Assembly: GCA_031284295.1 (NCBI GenBank)
Contig: JAITAE010000082.1
Location: forward strand, 1-7,772
Origin: Spirochaetaceae bacterium
GTDB taxonomy: Bacteria; Spirochaetota; Spirochaetia; Treponematales; Breznakiellaceae
DNA length: 7,772 bases
Reading direction: 5' to 3'
The translations under genes were made by a program, and so were the position numbers. Of the stretch, positions 5,780 to 7,772 are shown piece after piece. Each line of letters begins with the position of its first letter. The stretch's first letter is position 1. The notes beneath the pieces are model-generated. The model was not told where the DNA came from. It ran no database searches and saw only the letters and a list, made by a program, of their open reading frames with translations.

Positions 5780-6457
5780 ATGTGCCGGGATCAGCCTTCA
5801 ATCAAAAGTTATGTGATACGCGGCGGGCGCATTACAAAGGCCCAGCAGCGCTCCCTTGACACATTGTCCGGGATTTACTGCATTCCGTTCAGCGACAGCC
5901 CTGTTGACTTAGGCGCCATTTTTGACAATGGCAACCCAGTTACAATAGAGATAGGTTTTGGTATGGGAGACGCAACGGCGAAAATCGCTTCGGTAAATAC
6001 CCAAAAAAATTATATAGGGATAGATGTTTTCCGCGCCGGCATAGGGCGGCTGCTTATGGAAATCGAAAAACAGAATCTCGCAAACATACGCATCATAGAA
6101 TATGACGTTAAGGCCGTGCTTGAAAATATGATCCCCGCCGGCAGCATAGCCGCCTTTCATATATTCTTCCCCGATCCCTGGCCTAAGAAACGGCAAAATA
6201 AGCGCAGGCTCGTACAGCTTCCGTTCACAAAGCTTCTTGCGTCCAGGCTGAAAACCGGCGGCTATGTCTATATGGTCAGCGATAATCAGGATTACTGTGA
6301 CTTTGCCCTTGCTGAACTGGACGCAAGCCCAGCACTGTACAATGCTTACGCGAAATTTGCCCCGCGACAGGACTGGCGTCCGCCCACCAAGTTTGAAAAA
6401 AAAGCCCGTGCTTCCGGCAAAGATGTAACAGAACTTTTCTTTGTAAAAAAGCCGTAA
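5780..6457 (+). CDS. trmB: tRNA (guanine-N7-)-methyltransferase TrmB
   Basis: This 225-residue cytoplasmic enzyme methylates N7 of guanine 46 in the variable loop of tRNAs using S-adenosylmethionine. The cofactor-binding motif is IEIGFGMGD at 56-64, with GID at 80-82 and D109 in IIEYD. The family signature FFPDPWPKKRQNKRR at 129-143 holds the presumed catalytic Asp132, and TKFEKKA at 203-209 is the second substrate motif. Length fits the family. The start has no good ribosome site (AAGG at 5761-5764 is far), so translation may be coupled to the preceding lipoprotein, whose TAA is in the same frame 12 bases before. No intrinsic terminator follows; repeats start 12 bases after the stop. It is unrelated to sugar uptake and is likely a passenger gene of the operon. 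Confidence 0.95.
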   Translation: MCRDQPSIKSYVIRGGRITKAQQRSLDTLSGIYCIPFSDSPVDLGAIFDNGNPVTIEIGFGMGDATAKIASVNTQKNYIGIDVFRAGIGRLLMEIEKQNLANIRIIEYDVKAVLENMIPAGSIAAFHIFFPDPWPKKRQNKRRLVQLPFTKLLASRLKTGGYVYMVSDNQDYCDFALAELDASPALYNAYAKFAPRQDWRPPTKFEKKARASGKDVTELFFVKKP

Positions 6458-6469
6458 TACGTTTTACCT

Positions 6470-6519
6470 CCCACCAGCGGGTTTAAAGTCCGCTACGCGC
6501 CCACCAGTGGGTTTAAAGT
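6470..6519. repeat. tandem pair of the 30-bp module
   Basis: One full unit (6470-6499) is followed without a gap by the first 20 bases of a second (6500-6519). The first differs from the copy at 275-304 by one base (C for T in the GTGGG/GCGGG arm). That change turns the G-T pair of the alternative stem AGYGG/CCGCT into a G-C-type pair, AGCGG (6476-6480) with CCGCT (6490-6494). The array starts 12 bases after the trmB stop. It is not CRISPR: there are no spacers. Confidence 0.75.
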
Positions 6520-6580
6520 ACACAGGTATGTCAGTTGTTGTCCTTGCGGTTAGCTAGGTTCACAATGATTCTTGATATGA

Positions 6581-6690
6581 AGGGGGGACGATTTCCATGC
6601 CTCAGGCGGCACATAGCCGCCTTTTCGTCCGTCCCCCCTACTTCCAGCCCCGCGTTGCGGGTCTTCCGCCACCCCCCAATCCGCCGCCTA
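6581..6690. repeat. dispersed structured intergenic repeat, copy B
   Basis: This is the partner of 164-274, in the same orientation. The closing stem is AGGGGGGACG (6581-6590) with CGTCCCCCCT (6630-6639), 10 perfect pairs, although three of the pairs differ from copy A. The inner hairpin is stronger here: AGGCGGC-ACATA-GCCGCCT (6604-6622). A CCCGC-GTT-GCGGG hairpin follows. Unlike copy A it lacks the 30-bp module before the 29-bp tail, having instead about 13 bases. The module is found upstream of it instead. Confidence 0.75.
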
Positions 6691-6703
6691 AACGCAGTCC
6701 GCG

Positions 6704-6735
6704 TGGAGTTTGCGGTAAGCGGCGCGTAGCGCCGC
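6704..6735. repeat. 29-bp perfect repeat with GC-rich hairpin
   Basis: Bases 6704-6732 are identical to 339-367. Here the flank completes a 7-bp stem, GCGGCGC (6719-6725) with GCGCCGC (6729-6735) around GTA. It lies 13 bases beyond the stop of the - strand GLUG gene, the usual place of a terminator or mRNA-stabilising hairpin, but no T-run follows on that strand. Confidence 0.7.
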
Positions 6736-6748
6736 GGCGCAGGAGGCT

Positions 6749-7772
6749 TCACCGCAACACCGGATACCCGTTGCTCATCCGCCACACGCCGCCGAAGTCC
6801 CAGCCGAGGGCGGTATATGCGGCTTGCACGGGCTTCTGCTCGCAGTCCGCCCCGTCTTTACCGTTAGCATCGCTGGCTACCGATGAGGCGTGATGCGGTA
6901 TGTTCATCCCCGTCCGTGCGGTATTGTTGGTAAACACCCCCGTATCGTTGCCCGGCGTACCCGCTCCGGCGATGCGGTAGATGTTCCACACCGCGCCTGT
7001 GGACGAATCCTCGCCGGTGATGGACGAGTTCAGGGCGGCGCAACGTTCTATGGTGGGGCGCGTATTACGCTCGCCGGTAACGTACTGGGCCCCCGCGATG
7101 CCGCCCGCGTTGGCGGCGACCATCACGCCGACGCTGCCGCCCAGGTTGTCTGTACCGGCTCCGTTGACCCGCGCCGTAACCGCGCCTGTCGCGTAGCATC
7201 GGGCGATCAGCGCCCCCGCGGCGTTTGCCCCGGCTACCCCTCCGGCGAGGGCCGCCCTTGACGAGGAAACGGCCGTAACCGCCGCCGTGGAGTAGCAGTC
7301 CGCGATGGTGGAAGGCGTACCCTTCACGCCGCCGTCTATGCGGGAATTGTACCCGGCCACGCCGCCCGCGTAGGGCAGGTTTCCGCCCGTGGCCCTTACC
7401 GTGCCGGACGACCAGCACCGCCTCACCGCCGCGCCGGAATAGTTGTAGCCCACGACGCCCCCCGCGTATGGGTAGGCGCTCTCCACGCTCACTGTGCCGC
7501 TCGTCCAGTTTGACCCTTCGATAAGACAGCCGCTTTCGTTTGATCCGGGCAGGCCGGGCGTACCGGAATAGCCCGCGATACCGCCCGCGTAGACCATAAA
7601 GGTTGACGAGTCGCCCTCTCCCGTGAGCGGAGCGGTAAGGGTGATCGCGCCGGAGGCGGTACAGCCGCGCACGGTGGAATTGCCGCCCATCGTGCCCACG
7701 ATGCCGCCCGCCGAGTTGTTGTGGGAGTTGCTGGTCAGGGTAAAGGTTACCCGCGCCGTGCAGTTTTCTATC
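6749..7772 (-). CDS. GLUG-motif repeat surface protein, 3' part
   Basis: The frame is open from the right edge to a TGA at 6749-6751, giving at least 341 residues of the C-terminal part; the true start is outside the window. It consists of roughly seven repeats of 33-43 residues built as (I/V)xxCYxTGxV ... YAGGIAGYN, for instance YAGGVVGYNYSG, YAGGVAGYNS and AGGIAGAQ. These match the GLUG motif (Pfam PF07581) found in large secreted adhesin-like proteins of gut bacteria. Each unit has a Cys in the same place. The end, ALGWDFGGVWRMSNGYPVLR, is the typical closing block of such proteins. Base composition is clearly richer in G and C than the operon. It is convergent with the operon. Likely exported and beta-helical; ligand unknown. 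Confidence 0.85.
   Translation of the reverse strand, partial: IENCTARVTFTLTSNSHNNSAGGIVGTMGGNSTVRGCTASGAITLTAPLTGEGDSSTFMVYAGGIAGYSGTPGLPGSNESGCLIEGSNWTSGTVSVESAYPYAGGVVGYNYSGAAVRRCWSSGTVRATGGNLPYAGGVAGYNSRIDGGVKGTPSTIADCYSTAAVTAVSSSRAALAGGVAGANAAGALIARCYATGAVTARVNGAGTDNLGGSVGVMVAANAGGIAGAQYVTGERNTRPTIERCAALNSSITGEDSSTGAVWNIYRIAGAGTPGNDTGVFTNNTARTGMNIPHHASSVASDANGKDGADCEQKPVQAAYTALGWDFGGVWRMSNGYPVLR

Larger units (their letters stand above)
6458..6748. other. intergenic region between convergent genes, filled with repeats
   Basis: The 291 bases between trmB and the convergent GLUG gene hold two tandem 30-bp modules (6470-6519), about 60 bases without recognisable content (6520-6580), repeat copy B (6581-6690) and the 29-bp tail with its hairpin (6704-6735). 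No T-rich intrinsic terminator is visible for either gene, so the repeat hairpins may themselves stop or stabilise the two transcripts. Short ORFs across it are by-products of the repeats. Confidence 0.65.

Noticed and set aside
5075..6457. Lipoprotein and trmB as one gene split by a nonsense mutation
   Set aside because: They share a frame, but trmB is of normal length and complete from its own ATG, and the lipoprotein has its own signal. Two separate genes explain this better.
6470..6519. Possible CRISPR array, because of a 30-bp repeat
   Set aside because: Units abut directly with no spacers, only one and two-thirds copies are present, and no cas gene is in the window.
6535..6729. 64-residue + strand ORF ending in EFAVSGA like the ORF ending at 364
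   Set aside because: The shared ending is the 29-bp identical repeat block read in frame. The rest of the two ORFs is in different frames of the repeat, so it is not a protein family.
7065..7418. Arg/Gly-rich - strand ORF of 117 residues and + strand ORFs at 6890-7261
   Set aside because: They are frame shadows of the GC-rich GLUG gene, which has few stops in any frame.

Overview
The window looks like a stretch of a spirochaete chromosome, most likely a Treponema of the type found in termite guts. That is an inference. It rests on lipoproteins with loose lipoboxes, a solute-binding-protein-first sugar ABC operon without its own ATPase, a GLUG-repeat surface protein, and abundant hairpin-rich intergenic repeats. 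No rRNA or other phylogenetic marker is present to prove it.

Layout. Positions 1-92 may hold the last 29 codons of an upstream gene whose product ends in Tyr-Arg-Phe, like an outer-membrane beta-barrel. Positions 93-960 are a long gene-free stretch. It holds one copy (A) of a dispersed structured repeat, a chain of small perfect hairpins, a strong intrinsic-terminator-like hairpin, and a promoter/operator region just before the operon. Positions 970-6457 carry six tightly packed + strand genes: sugar-binding lipoprotein, two CUT1-type permeases, a membrane-anchored HSL-type alpha/beta hydrolase, an unrecognised lipoprotein, and trmB. Positions 6458-6748 hold 30-bp modular repeats and a second copy (B) of the dispersed repeat. 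Positions 6749-7772 hold the 3' end of a convergent, GC-rich GLUG-repeat protein gene on the - strand that runs off the right edge.

How the genes work together. The binding protein captures an extracytoplasmic solute, probably a sugar or oligosaccharide, and the two permeases form the channel. The ATPase must come from elsewhere, as is common for shared MsmX/MsmK/UgpC-type ATPases. The hydrolase, in the same transcription unit, may remove acyl esters from the transported compound or its precursor, but its compartment depends on which start codon is used. TrmB is a housekeeping tRNA m7G46 methyltransferase that appears to have been placed at the end of the unit, with the unknown lipoprotein translationally coupled between it and the hydrolase. 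A 15-bp hairpin between the binding-protein and permease genes probably sets the usual excess of binding protein.

The least explained material is non-coding. Two copies of a ~110-bp repeat flank the operon in the same orientation. Their closing stem differs at three consecutive base pairs, yet all three differences are compensated on the other arm. A 30-bp module recurs at least three times, plus one degenerate copy, and also preserves a stem. These point to a family of structured repeats under selection for base pairing, not for protein.
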